Source: Tetrahymena thermophila SB210
Lineage: Eukaryota; Ciliophora; Oligohymenophorea; Hymenostomatida; Tetrahymenidae
Length of the DNA: 64,000 nucleotides
Assembly (NCBI RefSeq): GCF_000189635.1
Contig: NW_002476437.1
Location: 8,005-72,004 of the forward strand
Reading direction: 5' to 3'
Part shown: piece after piece, positions 41,701 through 53,496 of the stretch
Layout of the letters: each line of letters opens with the position of its first letter
How positions within the stretch are numbered: position 1 is the stretch's first letter
The notes under the pieces: model-generated
The model's input: the letters and a program-made list of their open reading frames with translations, nothing else
What the model was told of the DNA's origin: nothing
The model's database searches: none
Made by a program: the position numbers and the translations under genes

Positions 41701-42673
41701 TAATTTTGAAAGTAGTTTAGAAGCATATTCAAAAAGATCAAAAAAATTAAAAAGAAGTCAAATGATTTCAACTTCTTTTACTCGTTAAAATTTGACTAAG
41801 TGGAAAAAATTAATTACCATAAGTTTGATTTGCTTTCTATCAATCGGATTTTTTAGTGTAAGTAACTTGCTAATTAAAAATTTTACTGATACTTTTAATT
41901 AACCCTCTCTTATTTTCTATTAATCCTCCTTAGCTGTTTAGAACTTCTTATAAATGAAAGCCTTTTCTTAAATTCTCTCTAATTATAGATATATAACTCA
42001 ATTCTAAACGGATTTTCCTATAGTTAAATTGAATTAAACCTTTGAACATTTTAACTAATAAAATTATCAAGTTCAATAATTTATACCTTAATTCCTTAAG
42101 GATTTCGAAAAGCTTAGTTTATATTCTGAGTCTTAAACTAATTATTTAAGCAATATTTTATAGCAACATTTATGTGATTAATTAGAAAATAATTAACAGC
42201 TAACTTTGGACTGCTCTAAATTTTCAGAATCAGAAATTTAACTTTTTTAAGGTGGAGCTTTAGGGATTGTAAATAGGTATATATATATATTTAACCAATA
42301 TTCAAGTTTATTCAAAAACGACCTTGAATTAAAAACTCACATTTTATAGTTACAGTAATACCTAAATAGTACTGACTATTTTGACCTTTTTATTGATCTG
42401 TCTTAATAAATTGATGCTATTTTAAATAATTTTATAAGCACAATATCAAAAATCTGTTTAGATTTTACTTCACTTTTAAGTCAACAAATTTAGCTTTATC
42501 TTATAATTTTAGGACCTATTATCTTTATTACTTAAATATTAGCAATTTTTTATATAAAAGGAGTATTTTATAATGAATTAAGATGTTTAATATTTGGACT
42601 AACCTTAATACCTTATTCTAAAATGCAAGAAGAATCTACTTTATAAATCATTAAACAGCTATTACAATAGTGA
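35788..42673 (+). CDS. TmcB-like multi-pass PAS-domain protein, copy 3 (interrupted by gap)
   Basis: Starts MGTKKVEVKK at 35788 and ends at TGA 42671-42673, with the same eight-exon plan as copy 2. Exon 5 is 39142-39858 (717 nt, 42 nt shorter than copy 1, in frame) and exon 6 is 39920-40529. The 100-N gap replaces most of intron 7. The last exon (41171-42673) is 1503 nt and lacks one A just after its splice site compared with the other copies (GAAGG against GAAAGG), which breaks the frame. Because this lies within six bases of the gap I treat it as probable assembly error. PAS-type core, membrane blocks and polar linker are all present. It is closest to copy 4. Confidence 0.82.
41067..41166. 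other. Assembly gap (100 N)
   Basis: Exactly 100 N inside intron 7 of PAS copy 3; the matching introns hold low-complexity A/T sequence. True length unknown. Confidence 0.97.
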
Positions 42674-43706
42674 AATGTTCTAATAAATTAAATATTTTCT
42701 TGTTTTTTATGTAATTTGTATTTTTAAATATTAATTTTAACAACTTTTAGCATACGATAAAATAAAAAACTAGTTTTTTAAACATTTATTTATAAATTAA
42801 ATCAAAATACTTTTATTAATAATAAAATTTCTTATCTATCTATATTTTTGTAAAAATAATTTTTTAAATTAGAATAAAACCTTAAAGGAGCAATCATTAA
42901 TAATTGAATATTTGCAAATTTCTTATTTCAAAAAATTTTGAAAACTAAATATTGAATTTATATTGTTAATTATAAATTTTTTTCTCCCTCCTTAAAATTC
43001 AAAAACAAAAATGCTTGAAATTTAAAAATAATAAGCATATTTCTAATATATTATTGGTTTTCAAACATAATACCTTTTCTTAAAACTTTTAATTTAATAT
43101 TATTAAAAACTCTAAACTTACATTTTTAGTGCTGATTAACCAATAGAACGATATTTATTTGCATAATTTGCTTGCATATTTATGAGTAGAGCATATTTAA
43201 TATTTCATTTTTAATATCAAAAGCTCTAAATTTTAAAAAACCATTACCATTTTATTAATATTTTTGATTAAATAATTAATAAAATTTCATATCCTAAATA
43301 AAATATGTTTTTTTTAAATAACATATTAATATGAACAATAAGTATTTATAAAATTATTATTTACCTCAAAATATTACTTGAAAATTAATTTCTTTGATTC
43401 AATTGAAATTTGAAATATAATCAATAGCAGTTAATAGAATTAATAGGAAATTTGGCTATTCTATGAAAAACTAATTAGAATGAAATTTGTGGATCTAAAG
43501 AAAGTATTTAATTTATGAAATATATTTATTGATTGATTGATAAAAAATGAGATAGAAATACAGATTACTTATTTATTATCATCATACACACAATTTATTA
43601 ATTAATTTAAAAAAAAAACAAAAAAAGCTATCTAATTAGTAATTCAATCAACAAAAAATTAGCAAAAATAAGTATAAAGTAAACAGTTTTAGTAATATAG
43701 TGAGTG
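42674..43706. other. Intergenic region between copies 3 and 4
   Basis: Shared 3' flank to about 42900, then upstream-type sequence resembling that before copies 1 and 2 (including the stretch rich in TTTTTTTCTCC and AAAACAAAAATGC near 42970-43015). No gene seen. Confidence 0.55.
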
Positions 43707-46700
43707 ATGGGTACTAAAAAAGTAGAAGTAAAAAACCAAAATAAAAATGACGAAATACAAACTAAAAATAAAAAAGGCATGCTAGATTTGTTTTTTGAGA
43801 CAGTTTTAGAAATAATTGAAGACAAGTACACATACAGCATCCATACGAATTTCTTTTGTTTTTTGATTTTGATCTACATGGTACAAATACTAGGATATGT
43901 CTTTTAATCTAATATTCTTGATTCTTAAAAAGAATAAAAAATGAAAACTTTAGGTTAAATATCAGAATAAGCTACAGGAACCTATTTTTTATTTCTAGAT
44001 GGCTAAGAAAGAATGATCATTTGGACATTTTTCATAGCTTAAGTTCTTATGTATGCATATATTATTTACCTGATATTGATTACTTTAGCAAAATATTTTA
44101 AATTAAAATCATGGTTGCTTAAGACTAGAAAGATTAGAAATTCAATTAACAAAAGACTCACAATATACTTTCTAATTTATATATGGTTACTATCCATACC
44201 TAATCTTGAAATTAATTCTGGAGTTTCAAGCTGTGGATAATTTGGATATTTGAGCTAGTATAATGGTAGCAAATGCTATAAAAAGCCTGTTATTTATGTA
44301 GTTACTTCATACCTAGGTTTATTCTTCACAATATGCACAACAATAACATTGCTTTTTTTCTACAGAACTTATGAATTTAATGATACAATTCTGCTTAAAA
44401 GAAAATTTAAACATATTTAAGTAGTTTAAATGTCACTATACTTTGCTGCTATATTTAACTATTTCATCAATTTATTTCCAAACAATTTCTAATATATAAC
44501 TATTGAAGCTATATCAATACTATATGTATATGATTCAATAGTAAATATACCATTTAGACATAAGAAACTTGCAAAATTTTATATTTGCATTTCGATCTTA
44601 TTTCTTTATTTAAGTTTGGTTTTTATTTTATGGTAAAAAAATATTTTCTTTCTTTTCAAAGACCTTTTTTACACAAATCTAATTATTTCATGCATACTCT
44701 ATGGCTTTTCTTCTTCTATTTGGTAAATTAGATATTCTCAGGTGATGCGTATAAATTCAATAAATTTTGAGAAGTAATACCACTAGTTTTTTATTTTTTT
44801 ATTCAATTTAATATAATGATATTTTAAGGTGATCAATAAATATTAAAAGATAACCACTTATTCTTCAATATCTTCATTAAATTAGTATTTATTTTGTGGT
44901 AAATATAGTAAAATTAAAACAGATAAATTTCCCACAAATCCTTATTTTCTTTTTTTCAAACTAATTTTAAAATAAACCATTCCATTTTAATAATTTTTAT
45001 AGACACTATGGTCATTTAGATTTCTACCTTGAGTAACTCTACCTTTTGGGGCAAAATTCTTCTACAAACGAATAAGATAAATTTTATTTATTTGAATAGC
45101 TCATCTATCACCAGAATAATTGCAAAGATTTAGAGTGTATTTGTAAAGTGACAACATTCAAAGATGAAAAGGATAATTTAATAAAAGATGATCTTTTTAA
45201 ATTAATAGATAGTATTTTCATTTGGAGCTTAAAGCATCCTATAACCTAAAAGAATATTAGCAATATTGAATACATATCTTTAAAGTATATAACATATTTA
45301 ACTAAATATAGAAATAATTCTTTCCAAGCTTATTACAATCTTAAAAGTATTCTAGCCAAACACCAAAATTTAAGCTTATATTTTAAGACTCTTTCAAATA
45401 TTCTATCATCTAAAATAGAAGAAGAAATACTGCATTAATAACAAAATAATCTTAAAAAAAAATCAAATGAAACTTAATTCATCACTTAAGTCAACTAAAT
45501 TAAATTAGTAATAGAAGCAGATAAAATTGAGAGAAAATTTATGCCATTGTTGATAGAATTTGCATAAAAAAAGTATGAGTATTACTACATTCTAAAAGAA
45601 TAAAATATTTCTTTATAAAATTTCTTAGACTTAACTCTTTCTGTTTCTTCAAAAGCCCTAAAAATCTAAAAGATTTACTCTTAATTATTTGTTAAAAATT
45701 TAGATTACCCTTTCTTCAGAAAATCTTATAGAGTATCTAAGGTAAATTTAATAATCATTTTTAAAATTATTTAAATATTTTTCTCTCACTAAAACATTTT
45801 ATGTAAATGATATAGTTAAGGCAAGTTTACAAAGTCATAGTATTGAATGATTTATTTGCTTCTATCTAAGATGAAATTTACTTGAATGAAATTTTAAGGA
45901 ATGATTAAAATAAATATTTTGATTAAGTAAGCAATACAGCAGTTTTAAGAGGAGATGTAATCTCAATGAAAGTGAGTTTTGCTAAAAACTAAGGAGAAAT
46001 AATTAGCAACAATTTGTCTAAAATAGCAAATTATTTTGGGTACACTGATAAGGATGTCTATAAAATTAAAAATATAAAATCACTCATGCCAAGCTTTATA
46101 AGTGACATACATGATTTTTTTATGCAAAGTTCAATATAAAAAGGATTTTCTTATCTATTTGGATAAAAGATGCAAGTATTTGCAGCAGACTCTTAATGTT
46201 TTTTAATTCCTATAAACCTTTTTTTTACTTTTTCATTTGAAAACTAAAATGACTGTTGTATTTATAGTACTTTGCTTAAAAGAGATACAAATAATTCTTA
46301 TATTTTATTTGATCACTTTGGAAAAATTTTAGGAACCTCATATAAAGCATTTTCTTAGCTTTTTAAAAGTAAAATTGACAAAGAGGAAAATGATAAGCTC
46401 ACTAATTTTTAAAGAGATAAATAAGTATCATAATTCTTTTCTCAAAAGTAGCAGGTAATTTAATAAAAAATTTTTGAAAATTTATTACATTTTAAAAAAA
46501 TTTTTCAAATATTTACTTTTTATAAGTTTTCCTATTTATATTTTTTTTAAATTAAATAAAATAGATTGAAGAATATTTCAAAGATATATCACCATCTTAA
46601 GTTTATAATAATTTTTCTATATTTTTGATAATACCATAGATCTTAAGAGTTATTAGAAAGCACTATGAAGAAAATGAATAAACAAGTTAAATAACTGAAA

Positions 46701-49700
46701 GCAATAATCTTAATTAAAATAAATAATGTACAAATTTGTGTCAAAATAAAATTTATAAGATTAAGATACCATATAATTTTCAAGATCTTAGCACTAAGCT
46801 CAATCAATTTTTAAGTTAATTCACTAGCTCAAAAGATAGAAATTTATTTTAATCTGGGATCGATTTCGTTTCTTACTACAGATAGATATCACAGTTCTAG
46901 AAGAGAAATTCTAATGTAATAAAGCTTTATTAAATAATTATTATTATTTACAAATAAAAAAAATATTACATATCATAAAATAAAGAGCAATTCATAATTT
47001 TAATTAGTTAAATTCAAAATATTAAACACTTTTTAAAAAGTTTTATGAAAATAGTAACAATCTGTATAGGGAATTAGATATTTCTTTTAACTTATAACTT
47101 ATTTCTTACTTCTATGAATAAAATCATGTTAAAAAAATCAGGTCCTTCTATTGTTTAGAACTAATAGATACCTTTTAAAATAAGAATGACGCAAAATTTA
47201 ATCCTTTTTTAAGAATGAATCATCTTTAAGAAGATCAAGAGAATGTTACCACAATAGAGAACACTATAGAATCTAGTCATTATTCTTAAAAATTTTAAAC
47301 AAATATGTCACAAGATCAAAAAGAAAATAGTGAAATTAAAGATAAATTATTTTTAGATTAAAAAAAGTAAATAGATTTTATATCTCTAACTAATACATAG
47401 AATTTTATTAAAGAGAATAGCACTCTTTCATCTGAATAATAAAAAAATTAAATATAGTAAGAAGAAGATATTGAGTTTGTTGATAAACTTTATCCTTCTA
47501 ACTTGAATTAAATTGAGTTAATTTAAAAATTTAACGACTATGATAATAGTGTTTAAAATTTAAATGTTTAAACAAATGATCCTTCTTTGTTTGCTTCGCC
47601 TTATTTTTAAGGGTAAACAGATAACTAAATTTAATCTGTTCCCTTATAATAGTCTTCTACAAGCGCTTAAATTTCAGAAAAAGAAAATGCCGATAGTGGC
47701 TTTTCTTAGAACTACAGTATCTACAAATAATATACTTTTGATTAGCAAAAAAACAATATACAAGAAAACACAATTTTTAATATGATTCAAAAAGTAAAAT
47801 TACATTTAAAACAATAATAAATTTAATTGATCATTTTTATTTAATAGAATACTCAAAATATAGTTGAATCAGATCCAAAAAAGTTAAAAATGAATGGTTT
47901 TCCTATTTTATAAAAGAAATCTACTGATGATGAAGATTTGATAAAAATATCATCTGATATAAAAAATTTAGAATAATAAAAAGATATAAGTAAGTTAGAT
48001 CTAATAATGCACACAAGTAAAATAAATATCAGCAAAGTTAATATGGATAAAACTATCTATTAAGAAATTAGTTTTAATACTTAGCAAGATGAGTTTTTTA
48101 ATAGAGAATAGAAGTTTAATTAAACAGTTTCAACATCAAGAGTATTAATAGAGTAAAACATAAGTGATAGTTCTCCTTAAAATACAAAAACAAAGAAATA
48201 AAGTGATGAAATTTAATTCAACTAATAAAGTTAACATTAATTAGAAAATAAAATTTAAGATGTAAATGAATAAAATATTAATAAATATTTTAAGAGTGAA
48301 AACCAAGTATTTTAGCTTATTCAAAATTTGTAAACAAAAAACTCCTCCTAACACTCTCTCAGCTCATTACTATTAAAAACTAAAGGCCGACTAATTAATC
48401 AAATTTAAGATAAATCTAAATCACATATTACTGTTAAGATATTCAATTTAATATCATGTAAATTATTAGCTATTTTTATAAAAAAACTAAATTATATTTT
48501 TATTTAAATAATTAAAAGTATTCATCATAATAGCGTTTATTTCTCTGATTATAATTTATAGTATAGTAATTAATACTAAATTTAACATAGCGACTGATAC
48601 TTTTTCTGTAAGTAATTCGATTTCTGAAATTAACCAGCAATATTTTAGAGCCCTTTTATCTAGTTTGTAGTTATACCAAGTAAATAACGGGTTATTCTTC
48701 AATATTGAACCAATTATGAGCAAATATAATTAATTAAACCAATAGCTAAATTAGTCAGTTTACAGCTTTAAGAAGAGTTATATTTAGTTTATGTCTAACT
48801 ATATCTCTTATGACCTGTTCTAGTAATAAAACATTTAAGTAACGATCTTTAATAATAAGTAAATAAACACCATTAATTAATTTTCATCCTCATAAAAAGC
48901 AAAGATTTTCAAACAAAATTTTATTAAATTTTTTCCAAATAATTTTTAAAATAAAAAAGATATAAAATTTTTATTATTGTTTCAATCATCTTTTTTTAAG
49001 CACAACAATTAATTAGAGATAATATAAAATTCAAATTTTATTTAGAAATTAATTTCATTTTTAAAATAATTAGGAAAGGATACACTTAAGTATTAAGAAA
49101 TAATTTTGAATTCGATATGTTAAATTTTAAAAATATTATTAATTTAAAAAATTAACAAAATCAAATTGATGGACTGTTCTATTTAATTTAAAATATGATA
49201 CTTTTTAGAGAAAATCAATAAAAAAATATGGAAAATGTTCATTAACAAGATATTCAAAATCAAAATAATCTCAAACATTTTAATATTTTAACTATTAGCT
49301 TGACTATATTCATTTATTTTATTATTTTTTCACTCTCTATTTATTTAATAATGCTTATTCAGAAATACTAAGAAAAAGTTTTAATGACTATAGCAAGAAT
49401 ATAAGTTTTTGAGTGTGAAAATAACTCATCTATTTATAAAAAGTTTGTTTAAATTCTTAAAGATCCATCATCATCTTGGCTACAAACTGATTTTGTTTCA
49501 ACTAACTTTTTCTTACAAATTACTAATGAAGATAAAGGAAAACGCTAATCTTCTTAAAATAGTCCAAAAAAGATTAAGTAGTTAGAAAAAAAGCAATCTT
49601 TTATTAATTTTGAAAGTAGTTTAGCAGAATATACAAAAAGATCAAAAAAATTAAAAAGAAGTCAAATGATTTCAACTTCTTTCACTCATTAAAATTTGAC

Positions 49701-50770
49701 TAAGTGGAAAAAATTAATTACCATAAGTTTGATTTGCTTTCTATCAATCGGATTTTTTAGTATTAGTAACTTAATAATTAAAAATTTTAATGATATTTTT
49801 AATTAACCCTCTCTTATTTTCTATTAATCCTCCTTAGCTGTTTAGAACTTCTTATAGTTGAAAGCCTTTTCTTAAATTCTCTCTAACTATAGATATATAA
49901 CTCAGTTCTAAACGGATTTTCCTATTGTTAAGTTGAATTAAACCTTTGAACTTTTTAAATAATAAAATTATCAAGTTCAATAATTTATACCTTATTTCCT
50001 TAAGGATTTCGAAAAGCTTAGTGCATATTCTGAGTCTCAAACGAATTATTTAAGCAATATTTTTAAATAAAATTTATGTGATTAGTTAGAAAATAATTAA
50101 CAACTAACTTTGGACTGCTCTAAATTTTCAGAATCAGAAATTTAACTTTTTTAAGGTGGAGCTTTAGGGATTGTAAATAGGTACATATATATATTTAACC
50201 AATATTCGAGTTTATTCAAAAACGATCTTGAATTAAAAAGGCACACTTTATAGTTACAGTAATACCTAAATAGTACTGACTATTTTAACCTTTTTATTGA
50301 TCTGTCTTAATAAATTGATGCTATTTTAAATAATTTTATAAGCACAATATCAAAAATCTGTTTAGATTTTACTTCACTTTTAAGTCAACAAATTTAGCTT
50401 TATTTTATAATTTTAGGGCCTTTTATCTTTCTTATTTAAATATTAGCAATTTTTTATATAAAAGGAGTATTTTATAATTAATTAAGATGCTTAACATTTG
50501 GGTTAACCTTAATACCTTATTCTAAAATGCAAGAAGAATCTACTTTGTAAATCATTAAACAGCTATTACAATAGTGAAATGTTCTAATAAATTAAATATT
50601 TTCATGTCTTTTTATGTTATTTGTATTTTTAAATATTAATTTTAACAACTTTTAAGAAAGCTATAAAATAGAAATCTAGTTTTTTAAATATTTATTTATA
50701 AATTGAATAAAAATACTTTCAATTAAATAAAATTTCTTATCTATATTAATGTTTTTGTAAAAATAATAAT
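42964..50770 (+). repeat. Tandem duplication unit 4
   Basis: Last unit of the array: upstream region, PAS copy 4 and 3' flank, about 7.8 kb. Homology ends near 50770. Limits approximate. Confidence 0.78.
43707..50577 (+). CDS. TmcB-like multi-pass PAS-domain protein, copy 4
   Basis: Starts MGTKKVEVKN at 43707, stops at TGA 50575-50577, with no gap and no disruption found. Exons checked: exon 5 47041-47793 (753 nt), exon 6 47848-48457 (610 nt) and exon 8 49074-50577 (1504 nt), all phase-consistent with copy 2. The membrane blocks and PAS-type core (LSKIANYFGYTDKDVY, LMPSFISDIHDFFM) are intact. Compared with copy 1, differences cluster in the polar linker of exons 5-6 and in introns. It most resembles copy 3. 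As the only ungapped member of the 3/4 pair it is the reference for that branch. Confidence 0.87.
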
Positions 50771-51172
50771 TTTAAATCTTTTATATATTTATTTATTATT
50801 TTTTTTATTGGCATATTGCTCTTTGTATATATTTATAAGTAAATATTTTTTATTTTTTTCTTTTGGAATTTATACAAATTTAATAAATTTCAAAACATAA
50901 ATAAATTCATTAATTAAATAAAATCAAGCTTATTTACTTCAAATAAAGGTGTTTAAAATAAATAAAAATATTTTTAGAGAAAACTGAATTGATCCTAAGT
51001 GTTTATATTCTGGAAAAAGTATTATTTTATAACAAAGTGGTTTAATTTATAGATTTATTAAGAATGTTTTATTTTAAGAAGAAAAATTTTTTTAAAGAGA
51101 TACAAAAATTTCAATTACTTATTTATATTTATTTTTTGCACTTATACAAAGATTTAGAGTAAATGCAGTGAC
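50578..51172. other. 3' flank of the array, non-coding
   Basis: Family 3' flank to about 50770, then A/T-rich sequence in which I see no gene or repeat. Confidence 0.55.
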
Positions 51173-52477
51173 ATGAAAGCATAATAAATTAGTTTTAGTT
51201 ATAGTTTTATAATTTTTTTCATTTATTTATAAAACCTTGTCTACAATTTATCATATCTTCGACTTACTTTCTTTGAAGATAGCAATTACCTTATTCTTCT
51301 TAGCAATCTTAGCTAGGGCATTTTATTTTAAAGTATTTAAAATCATCAAGGTATTATAAATATGTTTTGTCTTACTAATTTTGTTTTGTTATAAGCTTTT
51401 AGACATAGTTATAACTGGTCTTTTTAATTAGATAGACAACCAAACAGTTAATGCATATTCTCCTACCACATTCAAGAACACTTGTATCATTTTTTTGTTC
51501 CTAAGCTAGCTTTTTACATATTCTTGTTAAGAAGGGATAAATATGTATTTTATCCATGCAAAAAATTAAATCTTTGCTAACTAATTTTTGAAATGTACTA
51601 TTTAAAGCTTCTTCTTTTTAGATAATCTGTGTGTATAAATTGTATTGTTCTTATGTTAAATCTGGGTCAATTTGTTAAGCTTTCTAGAAGGAAGGTATTT
51701 AGTAATTAGTCATATCTATTATACCTTTTTTTTATTATTAGACTTAGTTGATATATTACATTTGCTGCTAATCAAATTACTACATATTTTAGTTATAATA
51801 AGCTTATTGATTATATTATTGGTTTTAGTTATTATCAATCATTTAACCATTTGGATTATTTAAATTATTTGGATTTTATTGATTGTAAAATTCACCATTT
51901 TGCTAATATTATTACATCTAATTATAATCATATTAATTTTAATATTGCATATTCATTGAATTCACTTGCATGTCATTAGGTTACATCTGATAGTTTTCCA
52001 TTCCATTATTTCCTAGTTGCTAATTTTGATTTTGTTAACTATAGTACTATTAATTTTGTTAATACATTTGTTGATCAGGTTATTAGTATTATACATTTTA
52101 ATTGTAATCCCTAAAATAAATATTCAAAAAAGAGATGTCAAAACTATTTTTAAAAATAAATTAAACACATACATCATGTTCTGATTTTGTTGCTAAAAGT
52201 TGAATTAATTAGCTTAATAAGCATTTTAATTGAAGTCTGTCTAAAATCTATTATTTTGCACTCCTTACTTGAAATTATAATTTATTTAGCTTTTTTGATA
52301 TTAATGATGAGTTAAATTAATATATCGAACTTAAATTTACTAAAATACCTTTAATATTGCTTATTTTAACTTATTTAATTCATTTTTAATTAAAATGTTT
52401 TTTCTTTTGAGATTTAAAGCGTATATTTGTTTGTACTAAAAAAGTATTCTTTCTGCTTTATTTGCGCTTATAATTGA
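51173..52477 (+). CDS. Doubtful membrane-protein-like open region
   Basis: Not recognised. An ATG at 51173 opens a ciliate-code frame (MKAQQISFSYSFIIFF) that can be spliced over plausible introns at 51351-51395 and 51695-51741. A second frame from about 51790 to TGA 52475-52477 reads like a polar then hydrophobic protein (KLIDYIIGFSYYQSF, VELISLISILIEVC). I could not join the two in phase. A competing hydrophobic frame at about 51270-51958 is also open. Where TGA is the only stop, frames of this length arise by chance, so this may be a decayed gene or nothing. Confidence 0.25.
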
Positions 52478-52775
52478 ATTTAGTATATTTTATTTTTCTA
52501 ATTATTTTATTAAATGAATAATTTCTTTTTGTTTTTTTCTTGAAAAAAGTGTTTGAATCAAATAGATCTAAATATTTTTTCCCTTAGTTAAATATTCTAA
52601 TAACTTGCATCATTTAAAGTTAAGTTGAAAGAATATTTAGTATTAAAAATACATAGAAATATTTTTTTCTCATAGAATTTTCAAACAAATTTATTTCTTA
52701 AAATCTTTCTTCAATAATCATACATAATATCTATTTATTCAAATATTAACATTTTACCTCATAATATTTTTTTTT

Positions 52776-53052
52776 AAATCAATTTTTGTAGAAAAATTAA
52801 GATTAATTTTTTGGATCTAAAAAATTTTATTGAAATATTTCTAATTTAATTAAATAAGTAAATTAAGTTTTTGATTAGATTTTTCATTCAAATATGCATA
52901 TGATTTTTTTATTTAGATTTTATTGACAAATTGTAATAAAATAATTAAATTTAAAATCTTATCAGATGGAACACAAAAAATTATTAAAATTAACTAATAT
53001 CAAAAATTGCAATTTAAAGCATAATTAAAATAAATACAGAATTATATTAACA
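52776..53052. repeat. Direct repeat A (~265 bp), empty-site copy
   Basis: Matches 53070-53468 base for base over most of its length, including GGATCTAAAAAATTTTATTG and TTTTTGATTAGATTTTTCAT. It lacks the 130 bp insertion found in repeat B: here the site reads AAAATTAACTAATATC with TTAA at 52990-52993. Confidence 0.85.
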
Positions 53053-53069
53053 AATTAAATATTTATATT

Positions 53070-53468
53070 TAATCAATTTATGTAGAAATATAAGATTATT
53101 TTTTTGGATCTAAAAAATTTTATTGAAATATTTCTAATTAAATTAAATAGGTAAATTAAGTTTTTGATTAGATTTTTCATTCAAATATGATGTGTATTTA
53201 GATTTTATTTACAAGTAGTAATAAAATAATTAAATTAAAAATTTTATCATACGGAACACAAAAAATTATTAAAATTAACTCTTTCCATTGGGGGAGTTTG
53301 TATAATATAAAATTTTTGATAGTCATTTGCAAAAAAATTTTTTTCACAAGCAAATAGCCTTATTCAAAATAACCCTCAAAAGTTCTTTCCCCCAAGTTAA
53401 AGAGTTAACTAATATCAATAATTGTAATTTAAGGCATAATAAATAAATACAGAATTATAATAATATAT
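53070..53468. repeat. Direct repeat B, interrupted by a TTAA element
   Basis: Second copy of repeat A. Its A-homologous sequence is split at TTAA by the element at 53279-53404 and resumes with CTAATATCAATAATTG. Non-coding. Confidence 0.85.
53275..53408. mobile_element. piggyBac-like miniature element or IES, TTAA flanks
   Basis: A 126 bp insert (53279-53404) bounded on both sides by TTAA (53275-53278 and 53405-53408). The left end reads CTCTTTCCATTGGGGGAG. The right end, read inward on the other strand, is CTCTTTAACTTGGGGGAAAG: terminal inverted repeats identical at 14 of the first 17 positions. Removing the insert with one TTAA gives exactly the sequence of the sister repeat at 52987-53002. 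TTAA target duplication and seamless restoration are hallmarks of piggyBac elements, whose domesticated transposases excise some internal eliminated sequences in Tetrahymena. It holds no gene, so it would be non-autonomous. Its G/C-rich ends stand out from the surroundings. Confidence 0.86.
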
Positions 53469-53496
53469 AAACATAATAATATAGTCATAAATAAAG

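Larger units (their letters stand above)
34960..42900 (+). repeat. Tandem duplication unit 3
   Basis: Shorter unit of about 7.9 kb: promoter region, PAS copy 3 and 3' flank. It is closer to unit 4 than to units 1 and 2, for example sharing the 610-nt exon 6. Limits approximate. Confidence 0.78.
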
